Assembly: GCA_947585965.1 (NCBI GenBank)
Contig: CANPXK010000015.1
Span: forward strand, 1-40,528
Origin: an uncultured Clostridia bacterium
GTDB taxonomy: Bacteria; Bacillota; Clostridia; Oscillospirales; Acutalibacteraceae
Direction of reading: 5' to 3'
DNA length: 40,528 nt
Translations under genes and position numbers: made by a program
In this document: positions 23,966-32,050 of the stretch, piece by piece
Layout of the letters: every line of letters starts with the position of its first letter
Position numbering within the stretch: position 1 is the stretch's first letter
The notes under the pieces: generated by a model
What the model saw: only the letters and a program-made list of their open reading frames with translations
Databases searched by the model: none
Told to the model about the DNA's origin: nothing

Positions 23966-25231
23966 ATGACAGTTATTGAAGAAATGGGAGCTAAGGCAAA
24001 AACAGCTTCGAGAACTCTTGCTTCGGCAGGTGAGCAGAAAAAAAATGATGCACTGGCGGCAATAGCCAAGGCACTTTGTGATAATGCCGAAAGGATTATT
24101 AAGGCAAACAAGGTTGATCTTGATAACGGCAGAGAAAACGGTCTTTCCGCTTCATTACTCGACAGACTTATGCTCAGTGAAAGCAGAATCAAGGGTATTT
24201 CCGACAGCGTTATGGAGGTTGTCGCACTCCCCGACCCTATCGGTACGGTTATATCCGGCGGAACACGACCGAACGGTCTTAAAATTACAAAAGTGCGTGT
24301 TCCGCTCGGTGTTATCGGCATTATATTTGAGGCTCGTCCCAATGTTACGGCAGATGCGGCTGTGCTTTGTTTGAAAAGCGGAAATGCTGTTATACTCAGG
24401 GGCGGCAAGGAAGCAATCAATTCAAATAAATGTATTGCCGATATCATGCGTGATGCTATAGAGAGCGTAGGTCTTGACAGAAACTGTATTCAGCTTATCG
24501 AGGACACGACACGTCAGTCCTCCGCCGAGCTTATGGCTCTCACGGATTATCTTGACGTACTTATACCGCGCGGAGGAAAGGGTCTTATACGTGCTGTTGT
24601 GGAAAATGCAAAGGTTCCCGTTATTGAAACAGGTGCGGGCAACTGTCATGTTTATGTTGATGAATATGCAGATACGGATATGGCGGCTGATATAATCTAT
24701 AATGCCAAAACCTCACGTCCTTCCGTATGTAATGCAATAGAGACCATACTTGTGCATGAAAAGATTGCGGAAAAAGCCCTTCCTGTCATAAAGGAAAGGC
24801 TTGACGAAAAGAATGTTGAGCTGAGGGGCTGTGAGCGGACAAGAAAAATACTCGGTGACAGTGTTGTACCCGCTATGGAGATTGACTGGGATACCGAATA
24901 CAATGATTATATTCTTGCTGTCAAGGTTGTCAAGGACATAGACGAAGCGTTGTCGCACATTGCAAAATATTCCACGGGACACAGCGAGTGTATTGTCACA
25001 GATAATTATAGAAACGCAAATATTTTCAAGGATCAGGTTGATGCGGCGGCTGTATATGTAAATTCCTCAACACGTTTCACAGACGGCGGAATGTTCGGTC
25101 TTGGTGCTGAAATCGGTATATCAACGCAGAAGCTCCATGCAAGGGGTCCCATGGGACTTTTTGAGCTCACCTCAATGAAATACATAATCGAAGGCAACGG
25201 ACAGTGCCGTGCCGGCACGGTCAATCCGTAA
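23966..25231 (+). CDS. proA: Gamma-glutamyl phosphate reductase
   Basis: ProA reduces gamma-glutamyl phosphate with NADPH to glutamate semialdehyde in proline synthesis. The 421-residue aldehyde-dehydrogenase-fold protein shows VPLGVIGIIFEARPNVTADAA, LKSGNAVILRGGKEA, VIETGAGNCHVYVDEYAD, TSRPSVCNAIETILVH with the catalytic Cys, and STRFTDGGMFGLGAEIGIS. The start ATG at 23966 lies 9 nt after GGAGG; a GTG at 23960 is too close. Its last seven codons plus stop (25209-25231) also form the start of a repeat that recurs 503 nt downstream, so the gene end is involved in a duplication. Confidence 0.95.
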   Translation: MTVIEEMGAKAKTASRTLASAGEQKKNDALAAIAKALCDNAERIIKANKVDLDNGRENGLSASLLDRLMLSESRIKGISDSVMEVVALPDPIGTVISGGTRPNGLKITKVRVPLGVIGIIFEARPNVTADAAVLCLKSGNAVILRGGKEAINSNKCIADIMRDAIESVGLDRNCIQLIEDTTRQSSAELMALTDYLDVLIPRGGKGLIRAVVENAKVPVIETGAGNCHVYVDEYADTDMAADIIYNAKTSRPSVCNAIETILVHEKIAEKALPVIKERLDEKNVELRGCERTRKILGDSVVPAMEIDWDTEYNDYILAVKVVKDIDEALSHIAKYSTGHSECIVTDNYRNANIFKDQVDAAAVYVNSSTRFTDGGMFGLGAEIGISTQKLHARGPMGLFELTSMKYIIEGNGQCRAGTVNP

Positions 25232-25306
25232 CTAATTCACTCAAATAAATTAATCTATGGCTCGACCATTAATTTACCAGATGAACAAGTGATAAGTTTG
25301 TCATAT
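25209..25306 (+). repeat. Repeat A, copy 1 (overlaps proA 3' end)
   Basis: About 98 bp starting GTGCCGGCACGGTCAATCC inside proA and ending GATAAGTTTGTCATATG. It matches copy A3 with four mismatches over the pair. It contains an inverted repeat AAATTAAT...ATTAATTT around CTATGGCTCGACC. A GCGGGG-TGC-CCCCGC hairpin follows (25307-25321). Confidence 0.85.
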
Positions 25307-25322
25307 GCGGGGTGCCCCCGCT

Positions 25323-25412
25323 GTCAATTCGTAACTAATTTACTCAAATAAATTAATCTATGACTCGACCGTCAATTTACTTGATGAACAAGTGATAAGT
25401 TTGTCATTTGTA
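25323..25412 (+). repeat. Repeat A, copy 2
   Basis: Starts GTCAATTCGTAACTAATTTACTC and ends GATAAGTTTGTCATTTG. It lacks the first 12 bp (the proA-derived GC-rich part) present in copies 1 and 3, and has point changes such as TATGACTCGACC. Confidence 0.85.
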
Positions 25413-25415
25413 GTT

Positions 25416-25560
25416 GCGGAGCAGCTCAAGAGAGCTGCTCTCGACACTTTCTTCCTCACACCGTCAGGCAAACTAATTATCGCGGAAACAGACTGCCCTC
25501 AACAAAAAACAAAGCGAACGCAGTGAGCGAAACCGCGAATTGCCTGCGGGGGCTCCCCGC
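25416..25560 (+). repeat. Repeat B, copy 1
   Basis: Begins with hairpin GAGCAGCTC-AAGA-GAGCTGCTC (25419-25440), then TCGACACT, GTCAGGCAAACTA and TCGCGG...CCGCGA, which can pair over about 60 nt. It ends in the hairpin GCGGGG-GCT-CCCCGC (25546-25560). About 80 percent identical to copy 2 by eye. Confidence 0.85.
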
Positions 25561-25564
25561 TTGC

Positions 25565-25709
25565 AGAGCGGCTCCGGAGAGCCGCTCTCGACACTCTCTA
25601 CCCCATTCCGACAGGCAAACTACCTATCGCGGAAACAGACTGCCCTCCACAACAATCAAAGCGAACGCAAGTGAGCGAAATCGCGAACATGACAGCGGGG
25701 GCACCCCGC
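25565..25709 (+). repeat. Repeat B, copy 2
   Basis: Begins with hairpin AGAGCGGCTC-CGGA-GAGCCGCTCT (25565-25588), then TCGACACT, CGACAGGCAAACTA, a TCGCGG...TCGCGA pair and the hairpin GCGGGG-GCA-CCCCGC (25695-25709). Differences from copy 1 in the first stem are compensatory. Confidence 0.85.
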
Positions 25710-25711
25710 CG

Positions 25712-25811
25712 GTGCCGGCACGGTCAATCCGTAACTAATTCACTCAAATAAATTAATCTATGGCTCGACCGTTAATTTACTTGATGAACAAGTGATAAGT
25801 TTGTCATTTGC
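25712..25811 (+). repeat. Repeat A, copy 3 (carries a copy of the proA 3' end)
   Basis: Starts GTGCCGGCACGGTCAATCC, identical for the first 59 bp to the end of proA plus its downstream sequence, including the stop codon. It ends GTTTGTCATTTGCGGGG, where the partner half of the GC hairpin has decayed to TGCCGGC. Confidence 0.85.
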
Positions 25812-25903
25812 GGGGTGCCGGCTGAACTGCGTTAAGAAGTCGATTCCTTTTCAAAAAACGGTAACCGTAGGAGTCGCGGCTGTTCTTTTAAGCAATATTC
25901 CAA

Positions 25904-26197
25904 TCAGTCCAACAGGATGTATATTAGTGCAAGAAGCATACTGTAATCGGTTTTGCCATCCCTGTCGTCCATCAGAAGCAGCAATAATGCAAGTATTACG
26001 GTTTTATCTTTATCTTTGAAAAGAGTGTTAATGATACTGTTTACTGTACTCTCCTGCTTCCGAGTCGGCGGCGGGGACGGCTTGTCCGATTCAACCGCTT
26101 TGTCCTGCTCCTGCGGCTCCGACTGAGATCCGGAATAAATTTCTTTCATCCTCTTTTCCGCCTCACTTTTCATTCTGTTAAATTCTTTCTTATCCAA
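25904..26197 (-). CDS. Small protein of unknown function
   Basis: This 97-residue protein has a charged N-terminal helix (MDKKEFNRMKSEAEKRMKEI), a Pro/Ser/Gln-rich linker (residues about 22-50) and a C-terminal part with two hydrophobic stretches, VILALLLLLMDD and YSMLLALIYILLD. The end could be membrane-associated or an amphipathic oligomerisation domain. It is the third gene of a small minus-strand operon, 34 nt after the 149-residue gene. No known family was recognised. Confidence 0.6.
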   Translation of the reverse strand: MDKKEFNRMKSEAEKRMKEIYSGSQSEPQEQDKAVESDKPSPPPTRKQESTVNSIINTLFKDKDKTVILALLLLLMDDRDGKTDYSMLLALIYILLD

Positions 26198-26231
26198 ATC
26201 TCAGTCACCTCACCACAGTCATAAGTCAATA

Positions 26232-26681
26232 TTAAAATAATCCTATTTCCTTGACCATCGGCAGGATTTTTATTATCCCGAGCAGCTTTACGGACTGCTC
26301 AACCCGTCTCTGTCTTTTCTCACTTAAAAACGGCTTTAAGGCATTAAGCAGTCGTGTACTGTCGTTTTCCTCGTTCATTGAACTTAAAATCGGTGCAAAT
26401 TTCATTATCATACCCAACATTTCGGGACTCGGCATATTTCCGTTCGGAATACTCTGCTGAGCATTTACCGCCTTAACCGCGCTGTTATTATTATTCCCAA
26501 GTGAGGACAGAAGTGAGGTTATGGTATCTGATGCGGCAGTCTGATGCGGTGTTTGCACAGGTGTCGCGGATTTATTTCCCTCACTGTCCCCTATCCCGAG
26601 CATACCGCCAAGTGCCTTTACCTGTTCCATTGCCGATGGATCGCTTAAAATTGAATTTACGGCTTCCATTATATCAGCCAT
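26232..26681 (-). CDS. Protein of unknown function, middle gene of small operon
   Basis: This 149-residue protein starts MADIMEAVNSILSDPSAMEQ, followed by LGGMLGIG, then a Gln/Ser/Thr/Asn-rich low-complexity linker (about residues 35-85). Its C-terminal helical domain reads LNALKPFLSEKRQRRVEQSV and ends KILPMVKEIGLF. The C-terminal block looks like a conserved clostridial motif but without a known activity. Its ATG overlaps the TGA of the preceding 54-residue gene by 8 nt, so translation is coupled. Confidence 0.65.
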   Translation of the reverse strand: MADIMEAVNSILSDPSAMEQVKALGGMLGIGDSEGNKSATPVQTPHQTAASDTITSLLSSLGNNNNSAVKAVNAQQSIPNGNMPSPEMLGMIMKFAPILSSMNEENDSTRLLNALKPFLSEKRQRRVEQSVKLLGIIKILPMVKEIGLF

Positions 26682-26838
26682 TTTTGTTCTCTCCCATCAG
26701 TTTTTTTAGCAAAGCCTGTGCCTGGGGTGTTTTTAATATCCTTTCGGTCTGTGCCTTGTCAGCCAATATATTCTTAACCTTTTTTTGCTGATCCGGCGAC
26801 AGTTTCTCAAAAAGCTTATCCGCATCCTTACTGTTCAT
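26674..26838 (-). CDS. 54-residue small protein, first gene of the cassette
   Basis: Translating the minus strand from ATG at 26838 gives MNSKDADKLFEKLSPDQQKK, then VKNILADKAQTERILKTPQ and a stop at 26676-26674, 54 residues in all. The composition is helical and highly charged. AGGGTGGTG lies upstream of the start, and its end overlaps the next gene start (ATGGCTGA). It is too short for common gene-calling cut-offs. The NILADKAQTERILKTPQAQ segment resembles a helical repeat, function unknown. Confidence 0.6.
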   Translation of the reverse strand: MNSKDADKLFEKLSPDQQKKVKNILADKAQTERILKTPQAQALLKKLMGENKNG

Positions 26839-26919
26839 AAAAATCACCACCCTTATCGAAATATGTCTGAATTTAAAAAAATGTTAAGTCTGTTATAAAA
26901 TTTCTTACGGAGGTACGTT

Positions 26920-27411
26920 ATGAAAATTCTTGTTTTTTCCGACAGTCACGGAGATGTCGCAGCTATGAAAGATGCACTGAGGAAACACCGGAGTGCTGAT
27001 GTTGTTTTATTCTGCGGCGATGGATGCCGTGATATTAATGCCGCTCTGTCGGGATATAATGACAAGGCTCTTTATTCCGTCTGCGGAAATAACGACTGGT
27101 ATTGCAGCGAACCAAACTTTCTCACTATTGAGCTTGCCGGGAAAAAAATATTCATGACACACGGTCATCTCTTCGGCGTAAAGCAGGGAATCGAAAGAAT
27201 TGTCAATCTCGGCAGGCAAAACGGGAGCGATATTGTTGTTTTCGGACATACTCACAAACAGCTTACAACCGTTGAAAGCGGTATGCTTGTCCTTAACCCC
27301 GGCTCTGTCGGCTTCACAAAGAATTATTCCATAATTGAAATCAATGAAAAAACAGGGAAAATAAAGGCTGTTGAGTATCCGGATGACAGATTCGGTCCCG
27401 TTATTCTATAA
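26920..27411 (+). CDS. YfcE/MJ0936 family metallophosphoesterase
   Basis: This 163-residue calcineurin-like phosphodiesterase has all metal-binding motifs: FSDSHGD (residues about 6-12), FCGDGCRD, CGNNDW, THGHLFGVKQG and VFGHTHKQ, followed by NPGSV. Relatives hydrolyse model phosphodiesters; the physiological substrate is unknown. GGAGG precedes the ATG at 26920. It is divergent from the small-protein cassette across an 81-nt gap and ends in a strong terminator. Confidence 0.92.
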   Translation: MKILVFSDSHGDVAAMKDALRKHRSADVVLFCGDGCRDINAALSGYNDKALYSVCGNNDWYCSEPNFLTIELAGKKIFMTHGHLFGVKQGIERIVNLGRQNGSDIVVFGHTHKQLTTVESGMLVLNPGSVGFTKNYSIIEINEKTGKIKAVEYPDDRFGPVIL

Positions 27412-27467
27412 TATGCTTCAACATTTCAGTCAATGCATGGCTTCATTATATCAATTTACAGAAAATA

Positions 27468-27514
27468 ACAAAACGGACAGCTAAAGCTGAAAGGCTTACG
27501 GCTGTCCGTTTTGT
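27468..27514. terminator. Bidirectional terminator
   Basis: ACAAAACGGACAGC (27468-27481) pairs perfectly with GCTGTCCGTTTTGT (27501-27514). It ends the phosphodiesterase gene. The following stretch to 27647 has a second inverted repeat (ATCCGAC/GTCGGAT near 27528-27563) and a 7-bp repeat CACTAAT/ATTAGTG (27612-27637), but no gene. Confidence 0.8.
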
Positions 27515-27647
27515 TATAAACCAAAAAATCCGACAACATCGATCTTCGCCGATATCGTCGGATAAATTGTAAATGCATCGCTTATGATATCTGCCGATAA
27601 CACCACAAACGCACTAATTCAACAGGTTGTATTAGTGTATACTAATA

Positions 27648-28046
27648 TTAAGCTTCTTTTTCTGCCTTTCTTACAAAATCTTTAGCAAGATTCATAACTT
27701 CTTTTCTCTGCTTCGGATTGAGGTTACGAACTACAAAAAGCAACTCAACCTCATACTTCGTTGTAGCGTGGGTACGATACTTGTAAGTTTCGTCGTCCTC
27801 GGGACCGGAATGAATCTCGGCTACTGCTGCCTCAAGCTCTTCCTCAACGCCCTCAAGGAGCTTCTGGTAATTAATACCATAAACCTTTGCTATTTTGATA
27901 AGTGTGTTAATATCGGGTTTTGTTTTTCCGGTTTCGTAATACGTATATGTAGATCTCTCAATCTTCAGTCTGTCGGCAACCTGCTGCTGAGTAAGTCCAC
28001 ACTCATGTCTGTAAAACTTCAACCAGTAAGATATCATGCTGTACAT
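27648..28046 (-). CDS. XRE family transcriptional regulator
   Basis: This 132-residue protein has an HTH_3 DNA-binding domain at residues 8-62: CGLTQQQVADRLKIERSTYTYYETGKTKPD. A C-terminal part (about 70-132) has no recognised effector domain and ends in a charged helix (KQRKEVMNLAKDFVRKAEKE). AAGGAGGAGG precedes the ATG. The gene is alone, so its targets are unknown. Similar regulators control mobile-element or stress genes. Confidence 0.85.
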   Translation of the reverse strand: MYSMISYWLKFYRHECGLTQQQVADRLKIERSTYTYYETGKTKPDINTLIKIAKVYGINYQKLLEGVEEELEAAVAEIHSGPEDDETYKYRTHATTKYEVELLFVVRNLNPKQRKEVMNLAKDFVRKAEKEA

Positions 28047-28123
28047 TGATATCCTCCTCCTTCTTTGATAAATAAATTTCAGTTAAGCGTTATTAAATAT
28101 ACCTTAAACAACCCTGTGGTTAT

Positions 28124-28152
28124 ATTATATAACAAAAAAATTGAAATGTCAC
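28124..28152 (-). promoter_or_regulatory. Promoter of the XRE gene
   Basis: On the minus strand GTGACA (28152-28147), a 17-nt spacer and perfect TATAAT (28129-28124). The leader is about 75 nt. The rest of the gap to 28426 is AT-rich, with a direct repeat TGCCGGAT (near 28294 and 28349) and no gene. Confidence 0.55.
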
Positions 28153-28426
28153 GCATTTTCTAATATTTTATACAACTTTTTTAAAAAACGTTAAAATGCT
28201 AAGAAAAAGTGTCACCAACATAGCAATAATGTACAAAAAATATGAATATTCCGTGTACAAATATCATTGAAACCTATCATGTGGGATATTTTTTCTGCCG
28301 GATATTGTGTTATAACAAATAAAATTTCCCATGTTTATTATTTTTTTGCCGGATCCGATAATCCCAATAAAACTTAAGCTTTTTCAGAGGATATGGCTCT
28401 TTTTACATTTTGGAATAATATTATTT

Positions 28427-30178
28427 TTAAACCGCTGATAACATATATTTCTGTGTGTAATCTTTAAATCTCTCACGGAAAAATCTGCTGTCCTCACGAC
28501 TTTCACGGAGGGATTCGTGGATATTCATATTATGCTGTGCCATATCCGTAACACAGCCTGCTATATTAGAGCAATGATCGGATGTACGCTCAAGGTTTGT
28601 CAGAAGATCCGACCATATGAAGCCTGCGTCAATCGAACATCCCCTGCGCTGCAGCCGCATGATATGTCTTGTCCTCATCTGCTCCTTGAGATTGTCTATA
28701 ACCTCTTCAAGCGGCTCGACAAGTGCCGACGAGTCAAGGTCATCGTCTGTAAAGGATGTAAGGGATAAGTCAAGTATTTCTCTGACTGCCTTTGACAGAA
28801 CCTCAAGCTCTGCGGCGGCTTCCGGTGAAAAGCTCAGATCCTTTTCTCTCATCTCCTCCGCCGATTCAACTATATTTACCGCATGATCCGCTATACGCTC
28901 AAAATCCCCTATCATTTTCAAAAGCTTTGCCGCTTCGGCACTGTCGTCCTCACTTATCTGTCTTGTACTCAGCCGTACAAGATATGTTCCGAGTATATCC
29001 TCATAATGGTCGGTTTTTTCCTCCATTTCACGGATATCTGATGCAATCTCCGGTGTGTAGGCATAAAGCGAGTCAAGTGACATATTTAGTGCACTTACGG
29101 CTATGTTTGCCATATCAACCGTTACCTCACGGCAGCGTTCGAGTGCAATAGGCGGCGTCATAAGCAGACGTTCGTCCAGCTCTGCGGCATTTTCGGGATT
29201 TTTTGTATCAGGTATAAGCTTGACAACAAGCTTTTCAAGTACCCCCGAAAGCGGAAGCATAAGCAAAGTACACAATATGTTAAAAATAGAATGGATAACC
29301 GCAATACCGAAAAGTGCGGCGGATTCGTTAAGTATAATCGGATTTGTTATTGCACTGAATATGCAAAATATTGTAAGCCATACGGCAGAGCCTATAACGT
29401 TGAATGACAAATGCACCAAAGCAGCACGCTTTGCATTTTTATTTGCTCCCACTGCGGAAATCAATGCCGTTACGCAAGTTCCTATATTCTGACCCATTAT
29501 AATAGGAACAGCCGCACCGTAGGATATCTGCCCTGTGACCGCAAGTGCCTGTAATATTCCGACAGATGCAGAGCTTGACTGTATAATTGCCGTAAGGAGG
29601 GCACCTGCAAATACGCCTAAAATCGGGTTTTTAAACATAATGAAAAGGTTCTGAAATTCCGGAACATCACGAAGTCCCGAAACCGCACCTGACATTGTTT
29701 CCATACCGAACATAAGCGTTGCAAAACCAAGCAGTATCATACCTGTATCTTTTCTTTTGGCATTTTTTGAAAACATATTGAAGATTATGCCGATAAGTGC
29801 AAGAACAGGAGTAAACGAGGCAGGCTTAAGAAGCTGAATAAATATATTTCCGCTGTCTATTCCCGCAAGGCTGAGCAGCCAAGCTGTTACGGTTGTACCT
29901 ATATTTGCTCCCATTATTACATTTATTGCCTGTTTAAGAGTCATAAGACCCGAATTTACAAAACCTACTACCATGACAGTAGTTGCCGAGGAGCTTTGTA
30001 TTACCGCCGTTATGCCAAGTCCCGTGAGCAGACCTGCGATCTTATTCGTTGTGAGCTTTCCGAGAAGTGAGCGGAGCTTATCCCCCGCTCTGCGTTCAAG
30101 GGACTGCCCCATTGTATTCATACCGAATAAAAAAAGACATAACCCGCCTATCAGCGTAAGCATATCAAAAATATCCAT
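28427..30178 (-). CDS. Na+/phosphate cotransporter with C-terminal PhoU-like domain
   Basis: This 583-residue member of the NptA/YjbB family takes up inorganic phosphate with sodium or mediates phosphate flux. Two inverted halves carry the hallmark QSSSATT (residues about 62-68) and QSSSASV (about 200-206), with GANIGTTVTAWL and GQNIGTCVTALI. About eight transmembrane segments fill residues 1-310. Residues about 340-560 form a helical PhoU-like domain (e.g. MEEKTDHYEDILGTYLVRL and FERIADHAVNIVESAEEMRE). A PhoP-type box lies upstream, and phoPR are the next genes upstream on the same strand. Confidence 0.93.
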   Translation of the reverse strand: MDIFDMLTLIGGLCLFLFGMNTMGQSLERRAGDKLRSLLGKLTTNKIAGLLTGLGITAVIQSSSATTVMVVGFVNSGLMTLKQAINVIMGANIGTTVTAWLLSLAGIDSGNIFIQLLKPASFTPVLALIGIIFNMFSKNAKRKDTGMILLGFATLMFGMETMSGAVSGLRDVPEFQNLFIMFKNPILGVFAGALLTAIIQSSSASVGILQALAVTGQISYGAAVPIIMGQNIGTCVTALISAVGANKNAKRAALVHLSFNVIGSAVWLTIFCIFSAITNPIILNESAALFGIAVIHSIFNILCTLLMLPLSGVLEKLVVKLIPDTKNPENAAELDERLLMTPPIALERCREVTVDMANIAVSALNMSLDSLYAYTPEIASDIREMEEKTDHYEDILGTYLVRLSTRQISEDDSAEAAKLLKMIGDFERIADHAVNIVESAEEMREKDLSFSPEAAAELEVLSKAVREILDLSLTSFTDDDLDSSALVEPLEEVIDNLKEQMRTRHIMRLQRRGCSIDAGFIWSDLLTNLERTSDHCSNIAGCVTDMAQHNMNIHESLRESREDSRFFRERFKDYTQKYMLSAV

Positions 30179-30250
30179 AAAACTGCTTTTCCTCTCATAT
30201 TTATCTGCGTTAATATTATCAAATGTACATCAAATCCGATATCATGCTTT

Positions 30251-30267
30251 TGTAAAGTTTTTGTAAA
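30251..30267 (-). promoter_or_regulatory. Pho box upstream of the Na/Pi symporter
   Basis: On the minus strand TTTACA-N5-TTTACA: TTTACA at 30267-30262 and 30256-30251, an 11-nt period. A GATAAT-like -10 (30220-30215) lies 30 nt downstream without a good -35 box, as expected for an activator-dependent promoter. Confidence 0.65.
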
Positions 30268-30373
30268 GCATGACATTTTGTGTCGTATTATTTGCAACTC
30301 ATTACTTATACAAAAGCAGAATGTGAATTAAACAGTTTTGCCGTTATAAAATTCAACATTCTGCATTTTATAT

Positions 30374-32050
30374 TCAATTTTGATCAGACTGTTCATTTTT
30401 CGGAAATGTTACCGTAACAACCGTTCCGCCGCCCGGATTGCTGTCAAGACTAATTTCTGCATTGTGCAGCCTTGCGGCGTGCTTTACGATTGAAAGACCA
30501 AGTCCCGTACCGCCTAATTCTTTTGAGCGGCTTTTGTCAACTCTGTAAAATCTTTCAAAAATTCTTTCCCTGTGCTCCTCCGGTATTCCTATTCCCGTAT
30601 CGGAAACCGTCAGTATTGCCGTGCTCCCCTTATCTTCTACCCTGATATCAACGCTTCCGCCCCTTTTATTATACTTTATCGCATTGTCGCACAAATTATA
30701 TATAATACTCTGTAAAAGCTGAGGTATTCCTGATATTATGGCAGACTGTCCCTCAAGCGTAACACTTATATCCGACTTTTCCGCCTCTGCGGATAAAAGA
30801 CATACCGTTTCCTCCGCCTGCTTATATAGGTCAACATTTTCACGCTTCATATCCTCCGCACCTTCGTCAAGATGTGATAAATGTATGATGTCCTCAACAA
30901 GACTTATCATACGCTGCGCTTCATTATGAATACGCTTATAAAACTCCTTCTTGTCTTCATCCCTGACCATACCGTTTTCAAGAAGCTCGGCAGAGCCCGC
31001 TATAGTGTGCAGCGGTGTTTTAAGCTCATGCGATACATTGGCAGTAAATTCACGCCTCATTTGCTCGGATTTTTCCTTTTCCGTAACATCAAGTATCAAT
31101 AGCACAATTCCTGCCACGGGGTCGTCAGTGCATACGGGACTGGCAATAAACTGATATCTTACTCCGTCTATTGCTGTTACCGTTTCGCTGTGCTTTCCCT
31201 CCTGTGCCTTAAGGAGAACCGATTGAAGCTCAAGGTCCCTGCTCACGGATAATACGGATTTCCCTATGCAGTCACCGCTTGTTTTGAAAATACGTACAGC
31301 AGTCGGATTTACAGCAAGGATATTCATTTTCTGATTGAGGAGTATTATACCCTCGCTCATTCCCTTTGTAACTGTTTCAAATTCGCTTTGCTTCTGCCTT
31401 AGCTCATCACTTTGCTTTCTTATCTGCTTTTGCTGTGTGTCTATTCTTCTTAGCAGAGGAGACAGTTCGTCATATTCCTCATTGCTCAAAGGTTCGTCAA
31501 GATTAAGCTCATTGAGAGGCTTAACTATTTGCTTTGACAATCTGAAGGCAAGCACAAGTGACAAAACGACTGCAATTACAAAAATCATGCATATAGGCTG
31601 AAACATTCCGAAAAGCAGCACAGGCAGTGTATTCTGTGAAATTGACATACGCAGCACCGTTCCGTCCGGTAAACGTTTCGCACAATAAAATGCCATCTCC
31701 ATCAGGGTATTTGAATACCTGACACTCTCCCCCGAACCGCCTTCGAGTGCCGCCTGTATTTCCTCACGTTCGAGATGATTTTCCATTTTATCCGAATTTG
31801 ATTTATTATCATAAAGAACCGAACCGTCCTTGTCTATCCATGTTATACGCACTATGTCGGTATCAAGTCCGTCAAAATATTTTATTCCCTCGTTTGAAAC
31901 CGCCTGAGCGACAAGCTCCGTCTGCATTTCCAGACGATCCTTTTGTACATTTGAGAAATAATTATACAAAACACCGACAAGAAGTATGATAGACGCCGCA
32001 AAAACGCAAAGTGCAACAAGGAAAATCGAACGGAATATACGCTTTGTCAT
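30374..32050 (-). CDS. phoR: Sensor histidine kinase, PhoR type
   Basis: The start ATG at 32050 overlaps the stop of the response regulator as ATGA and has GGAGGCGAG upstream, giving 558 residues. It has TM1 (about residues 9-29), an extracytoplasmic sensor (about 30-145), TM2 (about 147-170), a short HAMP-like linker and a PAS domain (about 225-320). HisKA has the phospho-His in NVSHELKTPLHTI (about residue 335). HATPase_c has N-box LCDNAIKYNK, DTGIGIPEE and GGTGLGLSIVKH. Domain order equals Bacillus PhoR. Phosphate control is inferred from the adjacent Na/Pi gene and the Pho boxes. Confidence 0.92.
   Translation of the reverse strand: MTKRIFRSIFLVALCVFAASIILLVGVLYNYFSNVQKDRLEMQTELVAQAVSNEGIKYFDGLDTDIVRITWIDKDGSVLYDNKSNSDKMENHLEREEIQAALEGGSGESVRYSNTLMEMAFYCAKRLPDGTVLRMSISQNTLPVLLFGMFQPICMIFVIAVVLSLVLAFRLSKQIVKPLNELNLDEPLSNEEYDELSPLLRRIDTQQKQIRKQSDELRQKQSEFETVTKGMSEGIILLNQKMNILAVNPTAVRIFKTSGDCIGKSVLSVSRDLELQSVLLKAQEGKHSETVTAIDGVRYQFIASPVCTDDPVAGIVLLILDVTEKEKSEQMRREFTANVSHELKTPLHTIAGSAELLENGMVRDEDKKEFYKRIHNEAQRMISLVEDIIHLSHLDEGAEDMKRENVDLYKQAEETVCLLSAEAEKSDISVTLEGQSAIISGIPQLLQSIIYNLCDNAIKYNKRGGSVDIRVEDKGSTAILTVSDTGIGIPEEHRERIFERFYRVDKSRSKELGGTGLGLSIVKHAARLHNAEISLDSNPGGGTVVTVTFPKNEQSDQN

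Noticed and set aside
25523-25738. 71-codon frame across repeats B1 and B2
   Set aside because: It is formed by repeat sequence with hairpins, lacks a ribosome binding site and has Arg/Ser/Pro-rich low-quality composition.
25232-25830. CRISPR array
   Set aside because: Units are 90-145 bp, two different families, without short unique spacers or cas genes.
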